Positions 46,948-55,180 of a stretch of DNA of 64,000 bases are shown here, in pieces. Where the stretch lies: assembly GCF_009761675.1 (NCBI RefSeq), contig NZ_QUZH01000006.1, positions 88,605 through 152,604 on the forward strand. Reading direction: 5' to 3'. Each line of letters begins with the position of its first letter. Within the stretch, counting starts at the first letter, position 1. The translations under genes and the position numbers were made by a program. The notes beneath the pieces are model-generated. The model was not told where the DNA came from and did not search any database. It worked only from the letters and a program-made list of their open reading frames with translations. This DNA comes from Bhargavaea sp. CC-171006. GTDB lineage: Bacteria; Bacillota; Bacilli; Bacillales_A; Planococcaceae.

Positions 46948-48180
46948 TTAGTGCGGATGCAGCATCTCCTGCCGCTCCAGCACATCCTCGAAATCCTCTT
47001 TCGGACGCTTCCTGGTGAAGTGAAGGGAGACTAATGCAATCAGGAACAGGGCCGCCGTTACATAGAAGACGGAGGAGATGCCGATAAAGCCGCTCACGAT
47101 TCCCCCGAACATCGGGCCGATGATGTTCCCGAAAAAGCGGAAGCTGGTATTGTAGCCAAGCACTTCACCTTGGATATCTACAGGTGCTTCTCTCCGGATC
47201 AGGGCGGTGGTGACCGGTATGAGACCGCCGATCGAAACCCCGAACAGCAGGCGCAGGATGATCAGTTGCCAAAGATTTGTGACGAGAGCCTGCGGAATCA
47301 TGAATATAAAGGTCAGCAACAGCAGCACAGTCAAGACCCGCTCATACCCATGGTTGTCGCCGAGCTGCCCCCATTTCCTGGCGAAGAGAAGGTTGCCGAC
47401 ACCTGCGGCGCTGAAGGTGAGGCCCGCAAGAAATGCCACCTGGTCGGCTTCCGTGAGTTCAGCGACGTAGAGGGAAAGAAGGGGCTGGATGCTGAAATTG
47501 CCGATCTGGATCAGCGCCGTGATAATCATGACGTTCAGCATGAGACGATGGGAGAGTATGGAACGCACGATGGTGTTTCTGGAATAGACATGATCTCGGT
47601 TCTTCTTTTCTTTTTTCTGTTCCTTGATTCCGAATGTCACGATCAAGGCGGCGATGAAGATGGCGGCGGAAGAGATGATAAAGGCCAATTCGAACCCGAA
47701 AGAATCAGCCAGCAGGCCACCGAGCGCCGGTCCGAAAAGAGTTCCGGAAACGCTGCCCATCTGGAGTGTGCCAAGTGTCTTGCCGGCTTGGCCTTTTGCG
47801 GTATGGGCACTAATGAAGGCAAGGGATGTCGGGATGAAGCCCGTCACAACACCCATTGCCAGCCGGAGAAAGAAGAACGTGTACACATCGTCGACAAACC
47901 CCATCATGAACATGAACGCCGAAATACCGAAGGCGTTGATCATGAGAATCGGCTTAAAGCCGTACCTGTCACCGATCCGTCCCCAGATTGGAGACATGAT
48001 AAATGCCGACACGAATGTTGCGCCAAAGATGAGGCCAGCCCACTTTTGTACAAAGGCATCGGAGTGACTGCCGAATGTGTCAATGTACAGGGACAGGAAT
48101 GGCATGATCATGGTCATCGTTCCCGCGACCAGGAAGTTGGTCACCAGGATGATGATAAAGTTGCGTTTTTGTATTGACAT
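46948..48180 (-). CDS. MFS transporter, drug-efflux type
   Basis: 410 residues, 12 membrane helices in two halves. Motif A appears as PIWGRIGDRYGFKP (about residue 63) and again in a weaker form after TM8 (FARKWGQLGDNHGYER). The overall pattern suits the DHA1 exporter group, so a drug or metabolite exporter is likely; substrate unknown. Monocistronic, ATG at 48180. Confidence 0.87.
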   Translation of the reverse strand: MSIQKRNFIIILVTNFLVAGTMTMIMPFLSLYIDTFGSHSDAFVQKWAGLIFGATFVSAFIMSPIWGRIGDRYGFKPILMINAFGISAFMFMMGFVDDVYTFFFLRLAMGVVTGFIPTSLAFISAHTAKGQAGKTLGTLQMGSVSGTLFGPALGGLLADSFGFELAFIISSAAIFIAALIVTFGIKEQKKEKKNRDHVYSRNTIVRSILSHRLMLNVMIITALIQIGNFSIQPLLSLYVAELTEADQVAFLAGLTFSAAGVGNLLFARKWGQLGDNHGYERVLTVLLLLTFIFMIPQALVTNLWQLIILRLLFGVSIGGLIPVTTALIRREAPVDIQGEVLGYNTSFRFFGNIIGPMFGGIVSGFIGISSVFYVTAALFLIALVSLHFTRKRPKEDFEDVLERQEMLHPH

Positions 48181-48346
48181 CTATCGAACGTCCTTTTTAG
48201 CACTTAGTATCCCCATTATAAAGCATTTCGTAACCCGAAAAAAGTGTCATGACTTATTCATCGTTTTCCCTCCGGCCAGTATGTTACACTTATGAACATA
48301 CTGAACCTCCTGTGCCGTCCGGTGCTGGGAGAAAAGGAGAGATACG

Positions 48347-48937
48347 ATGTTTCCTCAACTGGCGAACGAAGCTGCAGAAAATGAAGCACTTGCAATCATT
48401 CATACAAACCATGGCGAGATGAAGGTGAAGCTGTTCCCCGAACAGGCACCGAAAACGGTAGAGAACTTCCTTACACATGCCGAGAACGGCTACTATGACG
48501 GAATTATCTTCCACCGCATTATTCCGGACTTCATGATCCAGGGCGGCGATCCGACCGGAACAGGCATGGGCGGAGAAAGCATCTACGGCTCCACTTTCGA
48601 AGACGAGTTCTCGCCGGAGCTGTTCAATCTCCGTGGAGCTCTCTCTATGGCAAATGCAGGACCGGGAACGAACGGAAGCCAGTTCTTCATCGTACAGGCA
48701 AAACGCGTCCCTTCCCAGATGCTCAGCCAGCTGGAGGGAGCAGGCTTCCCGAAAGAAATCATCGAAGCTTACGCAGAAAAAGGCGGCACGCCTTGGCTTG
48801 ACCAGCGCCATACCGTATTCGGCCAGGTAGTCGAAGGCCTGGATGTTGTCGATGAGATTGCAGGCGTCAAAACAGGTGCCCAAGACAAGCCTGTTGAGGA
48901 TGTAGTCATCCAGTCGATTGAAATTCTGAAAAAGTAA
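48347..48937 (+). CDS. cyclophilin-type peptidyl-prolyl isomerase
   Basis: 196 residues, cytosolic (no signal). Catalytic [19 protein letters not shown] contains the key Arg, Phe-Met-Gln, and the active-site block [15 protein letters not shown] is present. Slightly longer than the ~143-residue PpiB because of an insertion around residues 125-150 ([20 protein letters not shown]). AAAGGAGAG site. A short membrane-protein gene follows 38 bp later. Confidence 0.92.
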   Translation: MFPQLANEAAENEALAIIHTNHGEMKVKLFPEQAPKTVENFLTHAENGYYDGIIFHRIIPDFMIQGGDPTGTGMGGESIYGSTFEDEFSPELFNLRGALSMANAGPGTNGSQFFIVQAKRVPSQMLSQLEGAGFPKEIIEAYAEKGGTPWLDQRHTVFGQVVEGLDVVDEIAGVKTGAQDKPVEDVVIQSIEILKK

Positions 48938-48975
48938 CTCTGAACCCGGAATCCACATTAAGGAAGTGAGTCATC

Positions 48976-49188
48976 ATGAAAACGGTTCTTCTCATGCCGT
49001 TCCTTTATTTTCCGGAAGACAAGACCCTTTATATACCGGCAGTAGCGTCATTGCTTGTCTGCATGTTCCTTTGCTACCTGGCTTTTCGCTGGATCAAAAA
49101 GAAATCCGCCGAACAGGAAAAAGCGACACATGAACTCGAGCAGCGCATTCTGGCCGAACGGAATGCAAAACAGCCGCCCTCTCATTGA
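48976..49188 (+). CDS. small single-pass membrane protein
   Basis: 70 residues: one membrane helix (YIPAVASLLVCMFLCYLAF, about residues 19-38) then a positively charged, helical, coiled-coil-prone tail (KKKSAEQEKATHELEQRILA). GGAAGTGAG site. Terminator hairpin contains the stop in its loop. No family recognised; the tail faces the cytosol by the positive-inside rule. Confidence 0.65.
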   Translation: MKTVLLMPFLYFPEDKTLYIPAVASLLVCMFLCYLAFRWIKKKSAEQEKATHELEQRILAERNAKQPPSH

Positions 49189-49203
49189 GGCCGGCTGTTT
49201 TTA
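49167..49203 (+). terminator. terminator overlapping the small membrane-protein gene end
   Basis: AAAACAGCCG-CCTC-TCATT-GAGG-CCGGCTGTTTT. Confidence 0.88.
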
Positions 49204-49318
49204 TGTACGAGGTTCAGGCTGGCCAAAATACGATCCAAAATTTCTCCCTTTCTTTTTTTAATGGCTGTGCTATTATAGCTAATAATCATTCAAAGAACTG
49301 AAAAATAGGTGAGTACTG

Positions 49319-49579
49319 TTGGATACCATCGAAATCAATCATTTTGCGGCGGATCTTCTGGATCGGTGGGACCCGTTCAATCAGGGGCCGGGTGCATACG
49401 AGACTGAGATTGCCGACGTCATTGCTGCTCTCCATGATGCCGCCCATCCGTCCGAATTGGCGGAACGGATCCGTCTGATTTATGAGCATTCCTATGAACT
49501 TTGGATCCCGCATGAGGCCTGCATGGACATCTCCTATAAGCTGATCGCGCTCAAATACGGGGCAGGATGTCCGCTATAA
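49319..49579 (+). CDS. YugE-like protein (DUF1871)
   Basis: 86 residues, helical. WDPFNQGPGAYETEIADVI and the overall length match the DUF1871/YugE family of Bacillales, of unknown function. TTG start at 49319 with AGGTGA 6-7 bp upstream. A terminator follows at once. Confidence 0.72.
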   Translation: MDTIEINHFAADLLDRWDPFNQGPGAYETEIADVIAALHDAAHPSELAERIRLIYEHSYELWIPHEACMDISYKLIALKYGAGCPL

Positions 49580-49581
49580 TG

Positions 49582-49610
49582 AAAAAACCGCCGAGTTGGC
49601 GGTTTTTTTT
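49582..49610. terminator. bidirectional terminator
   Basis: AAAAAACCGCC-GAGT-TGGCGGTTTTTTTT between converging genes. Confidence 0.92.
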
Positions 49611-49621
49611 CATGTGTTTGC

Positions 49622-50950
49622 TCATCCCCAAATAGTAGAGATGAAAACCAATATGATGGCAAGCGGGCAAACATAGCGGACGAGGAGCCGCCAGGCGGAC
49701 GCCTGGAATCCGGAACCTCCGAGTTCTTCTTCGGTAATCTGGCGGGACAGATAGTAACCTGCAAACAGGGAGATGAAGAATGCGCCGATCGGCATGCCGA
49801 ACTTGGAGACAATTGTGTCTGCCAGATCGAAGAAAGACAGGCCGAACACCTTCACATCCGATAGGATCCCGAATGACAGGGCGCTTGGAATGCCGACCAG
49901 AAAGACGATCAGCCCGTAAAGGAACGCAGCGCCTCTGCGCCGTTCATATTTGTTCCGGATGCCGATCGACACAGTAATCTCGAGCATCGCAATACTGGAA
50001 GTCAATGTCGCGAATAGCATCAGGATAAAGAACAGCAGCATGAACAGGAAGCCCAGCGGCATCGATTCGAAAATGGCCGGCAGGATGACGAAGACAAGTC
50101 CTGGCCCTTCCGCCGGTGATCCGCCGAAAGCGAAGACAGCAGGGAAGATGACAAGGCCCGCGAGAATGGAGATGAAGATGTTCAGGACCGCCACACTCCA
50201 GCCGGATTTCATGAGGTTCTCATCTTTCGGCAAATAGGACGCATATGTAATCATGCTGCCGATCCCGACACTTAACGAGAAGAAGGCCTGTCCAAGTGCC
50301 AGAAGGGCTGTTTCTCCGTTTAAGTAAGAGAAATCTGGCACGAACATAAATCGGATTCCTTCCATCGCTCCGTCGAGCGTGAGGGAGCGGATGGCCAGGA
50401 TGATGAAGAAGATGAACAGCATCGGCATCATCCATTTGCTCGCCCGCTCGATGCCTCCCTTGATGCCTCGTGACACGATCCAGATCGTCAGGAACATGAA
50501 GACGGCCTGGGCAAGGAGTGCCTCACCCGGTCTGGCGATGATCGAATCAAACAGAGCTCCAAAGTCCTGAGGATTTCCGCCTCCGAACAGATAAGCGACT
50601 GAGCGCACCAGATATGACAGGATCCACCCGCCGACCACGCTATAGAAGGACAGCACGATAATGGACATTGCAAAACCGACAAATCCGAAAATCGGCCATG
50701 CCGTTCCGGGTGCCAACCGGCGGAAGGTTGTGACGACGTCTGCCTGACCGCGCCGGCCTATCAGAAATTCCGCAATCAGGATCGGGAGGCCGATCAGGAA
50801 TGTACTGAGGATAAACAGCAATATGAAGATGCTGCCGCCGTTCGTACCGGCCATATATGGGAACTTCCAGATGGCCCCGAGGCCGATGGCACTGCCGGCC
50901 GCTGCCAGGATGAATCCGATCTTGGAAGTCCAATTTTCTCGATTTGACAT
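49622..50950 (-). CDS. sodium-dependent transporter, NSS (SNF) family
   Basis: 442 residues, 11-12 membrane helices. TM1 motif GSAIGLGAIWKFPYMAGTNGG is a divergent form (K for R in the usual WRFPY). Second NSS gene of the window; shorter than the MetP-like one and without a MetS-like neighbour, so a different amino acid or amine is likely. ATG at 50950 with GGAGGGATC upstream; a long in-frame extension upstream reads into the divergent gene and is not used. Confidence 0.88.
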   Translation of the reverse strand: MSNRENWTSKIGFILAAAGSAIGLGAIWKFPYMAGTNGGSIFILLFILSTFLIGLPILIAEFLIGRRGQADVVTTFRRLAPGTAWPIFGFVGFAMSIIVLSFYSVVGGWILSYLVRSVAYLFGGGNPQDFGALFDSIIARPGEALLAQAVFMFLTIWIVSRGIKGGIERASKWMMPMLFIFFIILAIRSLTLDGAMEGIRFMFVPDFSYLNGETALLALGQAFFSLSVGIGSMITYASYLPKDENLMKSGWSVAVLNIFISILAGLVIFPAVFAFGGSPAEGPGLVFVILPAIFESMPLGFLFMLLFFILMLFATLTSSIAMLEITVSIGIRNKYERRRGAAFLYGLIVFLVGIPSALSFGILSDVKVFGLSFFDLADTIVSKFGMPIGAFFISLFAGYYLSRQITEEELGGSGFQASAWRLLVRYVCPLAIILVFISTIWG

Positions 50951-51061
50951 AAATAGTTGATCCCTCCGAAAACTGATTCCCCCATTGTACAACATGTTGC
51001 CCAAAAAGAAAGTCCGACCATGTAACCAATCGGAAATGCACAAATCAAAATACGGTGGATT

Positions 51062-51070
51062 TGGTATAAT
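51062..51070 (+). promoter_or_regulatory. extended -10 promoter of the sigma-like membrane protein
   Basis: TGGTATAAT: TG-n-TATAAT with no clear -35. Start of transcription would be near 51077, which makes the ATG at 51101 (with GAGGG) a better start than the ATG at 51083. Confidence 0.6.
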
Positions 51071-51100
51071 AAAGGAAGAAGCATGAAGAGGGTGTGGGAA

Positions 51101-53179
51101 ATGGGGGAAAAAGAAAAAGGGACGAGGGCGTTGTACAAGGCGCATGACTTAGAACAATCACTTAACTGCTTTCTCCACCAGGCGGGGGTGCCATACGAGA
51201 GGGTAGGGGAGATTGCAGAGAAGGCAATCGGGAAGGCAGAGGAAGAACAGACTGACGGAGCGGATCCGCGTGTGATTTTGTTCAGGGCTGCCGCAAGATT
51301 GATAGCAGATCCACCTGATGGGGAGGAGGATCAAGAGCTTTTCCGGTTTCAAGAAGACGAACAGCTTAATCGGGAGATCCGCAATCTGCCTGTTGGAGTC
51401 AGACTGCCGTTTGTCCTGATCAGACTTCATGATTTCGGCGCTGCAGAAACGGGTTCCATTTGCCGGATGACAGCCGATGAGGCACGGACGGCAGCGGAGA
51501 CGGGTGACCGGATGCTCACAGAAGCTGATCCGGATCGGGATCTTGACCGGCAGCTCAGTCTGCTGCGTCGTGCCTATGGCCGCATCCGCTATCCGGAACC
51601 CGTGGCCCATCAGCCAGAGACTCCGGCCTTGGCTGAACAAGAAAAAGACCGATCCAAGGGAGTACGCTTGTGGGCAGCAGGAGCCGGGCTTCTTGCCACA
51701 GTCGGCCTCCTGATCGCTGCGGCGTTCATCCTCCCGGTACAGGCTGGGCCTGTTGATGCCGCATATGTAAAGAAGCTGGAGACCCGTTTCGATGAAGAGA
51801 AAGCACGGTTCCAGGAAAAGATTGGTGCGCAAGACATGGATATGATGGATTTGTTAACGATACAGGAAGGAAAGTCGGAGTTCAGTCTGTTCATCTCAAG
51901 ACTTGACCGTGCCGTACAGAAAGGTCAAGCACCGGCAAAGAAGGAGGCGAACGAGGAGCTGGCAGAAATCTTGGATGTGTTTGACCTTCCTTCCGAGATG
52001 GCCATGCAGCTCAGTGAACAGCCGATTAATCATGATCAATTAAAGAGCAGGGAATATGTACGCGTATTTGAGATGCGGAAACAGGAAATGGCAATGATCT
52101 TCTCAAACCGATTAATGGAACACATGAATTTTATAGAGGCGGCAATTCATGGCGAGAAATTTGATAAAGAAGGCTTCCTCGCCAATACCGATGAATATCC
52201 CGAATCCCTCCGGTACGCTCTGCAGCTGATGGAGCAAGAAGGCTACGAATTGTCGGAAGAAATCATTCGTTTTGGGGATCAGGTATATGTGATTCCCGAA
52301 AAACTGCCGACCCTTGGAGAACATGCGGATGGACTGGAAGAGTCGGTAGCAAGTGTAATAAGGGTGGCTGAAAGGGTGCCTCTGCAGAAAATCTCTGATC
52401 ATGAGCCGGTTGTACTGGAAGAAACACTCCTCGAACTGGAAGAAATGGCCGGTGATAGGAACACAAGTGATCAGTGGAGAATGCCGGAAGAATTGGCTGT
52501 TCATTATTTTGGGGAATTCGTGTTTGGAGGTGAAAGCGGCAGGGTGTTCGGAGAAGACGGAACAGTATTGGCGGAACGGAGGGAGCTCTGGAAGCGACTG
52601 GCCGGACGGCCAGAGTCTCCTTCCGGAAAATTACTGGAGCCGGTCGTGGCTGAAATGGAAAAGACCGGATGGAAGCGGTCGAAGTCTTATGATCATCTGG
52701 TAACAGCAAGTTATCAATCTGCACTGAAAAGTGCGCGTGAAGGGCATGACCGATATTCAGAAATAGACAATCATGTTTTTCTGGATGGTTCTTTCGGAAA
52801 CTCTGATTTTCGGGTAAGGACGGAAACTTTGTATCGGGACCTGACGGCTGCTGGGGATCGGTCACTGCTATCGGACACCACTCCGGTCATGGTGGCTGCG
52901 CTCGCACTAATTGCTGCAGACAGGGGAGACGTCACAATCATGGAATTGCTTTCTGCAGATGGGAATGCGGCCAATCTAACATGGTTATCGGAAAAAGGAT
53001 TGACAGAAGCGATTGAAGAAGTCCATCTTTCATTTCATGAAGACGACGTTGTTCCCCATGAGACCGGCGTAAGTGTACCGGTCAGGGTCGATACATTCTC
53101 CGGTTTCGAACAGAAGCAGATTTGGCTGACTCTCACCCCTGAAGGCCTCTGGCTTGTAGACCGCCAGGACGCCCCGTAA
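51101..53179 (+). CDS. unrecognised membrane protein with ECF-sigma-like N-terminus
   Basis: 692 residues from ATG 51101. Residues 1-140 look like a decayed ECF sigma factor: a region-2-like helix ending DPRVILFRAAARLIAD (about 55-70) and a region-4-like helix-turn-helix LPVGVRLPFVLIRLHDFGAAET...MTADEARTAAETGDRML (96-139). One membrane helix follows (189-212, WAAGAGLLATVGLLIAAAFI), then ~480 residues that must lie outside, helix-rich and acidic at first, without any motif I know, and no cysteine pair. ATG 51083 is an alternative start. Codon use is more mixed than in neighbours. It stands alone between a divergent NSS gene and yugI. Function not assignable. Confidence 0.8.
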   Translation: MGEKEKGTRALYKAHDLEQSLNCFLHQAGVPYERVGEIAEKAIGKAEEEQTDGADPRVILFRAAARLIADPPDGEEDQELFRFQEDEQLNREIRNLPVGVRLPFVLIRLHDFGAAETGSICRMTADEARTAAETGDRMLTEADPDRDLDRQLSLLRRAYGRIRYPEPVAHQPETPALAEQEKDRSKGVRLWAAGAGLLATVGLLIAAAFILPVQAGPVDAAYVKKLETRFDEEKARFQEKIGAQDMDMMDLLTIQEGKSEFSLFISRLDRAVQKGQAPAKKEANEELAEILDVFDLPSEMAMQLSEQPINHDQLKSREYVRVFEMRKQEMAMIFSNRLMEHMNFIEAAIHGEKFDKEGFLANTDEYPESLRYALQLMEQEGYELSEEIIRFGDQVYVIPEKLPTLGEHADGLEESVASVIRVAERVPLQKISDHEPVVLEETLLELEEMAGDRNTSDQWRMPEELAVHYFGEFVFGGESGRVFGEDGTVLAERRELWKRLAGRPESPSGKLLEPVVAEMEKTGWKRSKSYDHLVTASYQSALKSAREGHDRYSEIDNHVFLDGSFGNSDFRVRTETLYRDLTAAGDRSLLSDTTPVMVAALALIAADRGDVTIMELLSADGNAANLTWLSEKGLTEAIEEVHLSFHEDDVVPHETGVSVPVRVDTFSGFEQKQIWLTLTPEGLWLVDRQDAP

Positions 53180-53192
53180 TCCCGACCGCTTT

Positions 53193-53221
53193 TTGCCGTA
53201 AGCACTCCCGTATGGTATAAT
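53193..53221 (+). promoter_or_regulatory. promoter of yugI
   Basis: TTGCCG, 17-bp spacer, TATAAT with an extended TGG element. Confidence 0.82.
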
Positions 53222-53274
53222 TTGCAATGGCCAAATGGCAGATTCGTAAATCAAAGCGATTGGGAGCGGTATTT

Positions 53275-53646
53275 ATGGCAAGCAACTATCAAGCGGGAGA
53301 TGTGGTGACCGGGAAGGTCGCAGGCATCCAGCCATATGGGGCATTTATCGCCCTGGACAAGGACACGCAAGGCCTCGTCCACATTTCGGAAATCACTTAC
53401 GGTTTCGTCAAGGACGTCAATGACTATCTGACGGTAGGGGAAGAAGTGAAAGTAAAGGTGCTCGACGTTGATGAGAAGGCAGGGAAAATCAGCCTCTCGC
53501 TCCGCGCTCTTCAGGAACGTCCGCAGACACGGAGGGAGGACCGTCCGAGGAAATCTCTTCAGGACCGCATCGATGAACGGGAACCGGACGGTTTCAATAC
53601 GCTCCGCGACAAACTGCAGGACTGGATCCGTCAGTCCGGACAATAA
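53275..53646 (+). CDS. yugI: S1-domain RNA-binding protein YugI
   Basis: 123 residues: one S1 domain (about residues 5-78; GDVVTGKVAGIQPYGAFIAL, GLVHISEITYGFVKD, KVLDVDEKAGKISLS) and a basic, disordered tail. Matches YugI / general stress protein 13, which binds ribosomes or RNA. The ATG at 53275 follows GGGAGCGG; the frame is open 16 codons more. Confidence 0.9.
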   Translation: MASNYQAGDVVTGKVAGIQPYGAFIALDKDTQGLVHISEITYGFVKDVNDYLTVGEEVKVKVLDVDEKAGKISLSLRALQERPQTRREDRPRKSLQDRIDEREPDGFNTLRDKLQDWIRQSGQ

Positions 53647-53649
53647 TCG

Positions 53650-53702
53650 AAAAAAGCAAGGAAGCCTATCCGGTATGAACCGGACGCTTCCTTGCTTTTT
53701 TA
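53650..53702. terminator. bidirectional terminator yugI / regulator
   Basis: AAAAAAGCAAGGAAGC ... GCTTCCTTGCTTTTTTA with an inner CCGGT/ACCGG stem. Confidence 0.93.
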
Positions 53703-53723
53703 TTTTCAGAGAAGGAGTTTTCT

Positions 53724-55037
53724 TCATTGGCCATTCCGGATTTTCTTCAGGTGATACTGCAGATTCTGGCGGCTCATTCCGAGTGCGTGCGCCGCTTTCG
53801 TGACATTGCCTTCGAATACATTCATCACTTTCGACAAATAATAATCCTCTGCTTCACGGAGGTAAGTATCCAAGGGAAGAAACTCTTGGCCCTCGCTCAT
53901 CACGAAGTCCTGCGGCCGCTTGGCAGGAGAGAATTCCTCCTGTACCTTCAGTTTAAAATGGTGGGGCAGGAGATCTTGTGAAATCTCGGTCTCCGTCGTA
54001 AGGAGCGAAGTGATCTCTTCGAGAAGCAGTTCGACTTCCTTCAGGTTTCCCGGCCAAGTATACGAGTCGAATGTTTCCCTGACTTCCGAAGATAGCCCTC
54101 TTACTGCAGAACCGAAGCGCCTGCGGTGGCGTTCCAGGTAATCGTCGATGAATGGCCACAAGTCGTCCATCCGCTTTCTGAGCGGCGGGATATAGATCGT
54201 GATGGACGAAAAGAAATAGTAGAGACCCTTCAATAACGATCCGTTTGCAATCAGATCAAATGCATCCCCGCCGATGCTGGCGATGTACTGCCTGGAATCA
54301 TCCCCGAGAGACTCAAGTTCCCTGAGCAGTTCTTCTTGCAGTTTTATGGGCATCAGGTCAATCCGGTCACAGAAAACGGTACAGGTCTCTTCCTTGCTGA
54401 TCGCTTTCATCGTCCGGTGGATGTCTGCAGAGTCCAAACCAGGGCAGAAGAGGGTGTAGTAAGGGCTCCCGGCATTTGCCGAACCATTATGCATGGCACC
54501 TGCTAGCAGATCCTTCCCGGTGCCGGTTTCCCCGGTGAGTAAAACAGGAAGATCCGCATCAGCCGCTTTTTTTGCCGTGGCGATCACGGATTTCATCGTT
54601 TCGCTTTCAGCCGAGATGGAAGCGAACGTGACGTTCTCATCGTAGGTCCGGAGCGGCTGGTGGACGAATTTTTCCAGCGCGGTCACATCCCGGGCCAGTT
54701 CCACGGCGCCGATCATTCCTTCCGGCCCGATCACCGGATAGGTGTCATTCACTGTGGTGATTTCCTGTCCGTTCCGGTTCCAGTAAGTCTGTTTGACATT
54801 CCGGACCGGCTCTCCACTCCTGATGACTTTCATAAGCGTGCTCTCCTCCTGGCCGAACCGGAACATATCCAGCACACTCCGGTCGGCCAGGTCGTCGAGG
54901 TCGAGTCCTTCGATTTGCTTCATTTTCTCGTTGTAGATGACGGTCCTTCCATTCATGTCAACGGCGTGGATGCCGAGAGCGGCATGTTCCACGGCGAATT
55001 CGTAGAAGGGCCATAGCGAGTCTTTTTCGATAGACAT
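53724..55037 (-). CDS. PAS-AAA+-Fis regulator, RocR-like, lacking the sigma-54 contact loop
   Basis: 437 residues. PAS domain at 8-120, AAA+ domain at ~140-365, Fis-type helix-turn-helix at 405-435 (NVTKAAHALGMSRQNLQYHL). Walker A is intact (GETGTGKD, 169-176), but only ~45 residues separate it from Walker B, so the GAFTGA loop that contacts sigma-54 is absent. Walker B reads VFCDRID (Arg for Glu) and the FRxDLYYRL-type segment reads LLKGLYYFFS. WPGNLKEVE is kept. It is divergent from rocA, which has a sigma-A-like promoter, so I infer a sigma-54-independent regulator of ornithine/glutamate catabolism. GAGGTGG site before ATG 55037. Confidence 0.87.
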   Translation of the reverse strand: MSIEKDSLWPFYEFAVEHAALGIHAVDMNGRTVIYNEKMKQIEGLDLDDLADRSVLDMFRFGQEESTLMKVIRSGEPVRNVKQTYWNRNGQEITTVNDTYPVIGPEGMIGAVELARDVTALEKFVHQPLRTYDENVTFASISAESETMKSVIATAKKAADADLPVLLTGETGTGKDLLAGAMHNGSANAGSPYYTLFCPGLDSADIHRTMKAISKEETCTVFCDRIDLMPIKLQEELLRELESLGDDSRQYIASIGGDAFDLIANGSLLKGLYYFFSSITIYIPPLRKRMDDLWPFIDDYLERHRRRFGSAVRGLSSEVRETFDSYTWPGNLKEVELLLEEITSLLTTETEISQDLLPHHFKLKVQEEFSPAKRPQDFVMSEGQEFLPLDTYLREAEDYYLSKVMNVFEGNVTKAAHALGMSRQNLQYHLKKIRNGQ

Positions 55038-55082
55038 GGTCCACCTCAAAATAGTTTTTTGCGTTTTTCAAATGATTAAGAC

Positions 55083-55111
55083 TTGAAATTCGCAATGATC
55101 TTTTGCATTAT
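55083..55111 (+). promoter_or_regulatory. candidate sigma-A promoter of rocA
   Basis: TTGAAA, 17-bp spacer, CATTAT. The -35 overlaps an inverted pair TTTCAA/TTGAAA, and a GCAA-7-TTGC dyad lies in the spacer. No GG-N10-GC sigma-54 promoter is visible before rocA. Confidence 0.5.
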
Positions 55112-55180
55112 TATAAGTGTGAAACGAAAAGAGCGCAAATATTTTTAGCGTCTCGAACATAATCAGGAGGAGGAGTTCAA

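Noticed and set aside
50951..51145. N-terminal extension of the second NSS transporter
   Set aside because: It would run through the divergent promoter region and into the neighbouring gene; the ATG at 50950 gives the family N-terminus.
55090..55112. TTTTGCA as the -12 element of a sigma-54 promoter for rocA
   Set aside because: The base pair 10 nt upstream is not GG, so the GG-N10-GC spacing fails.
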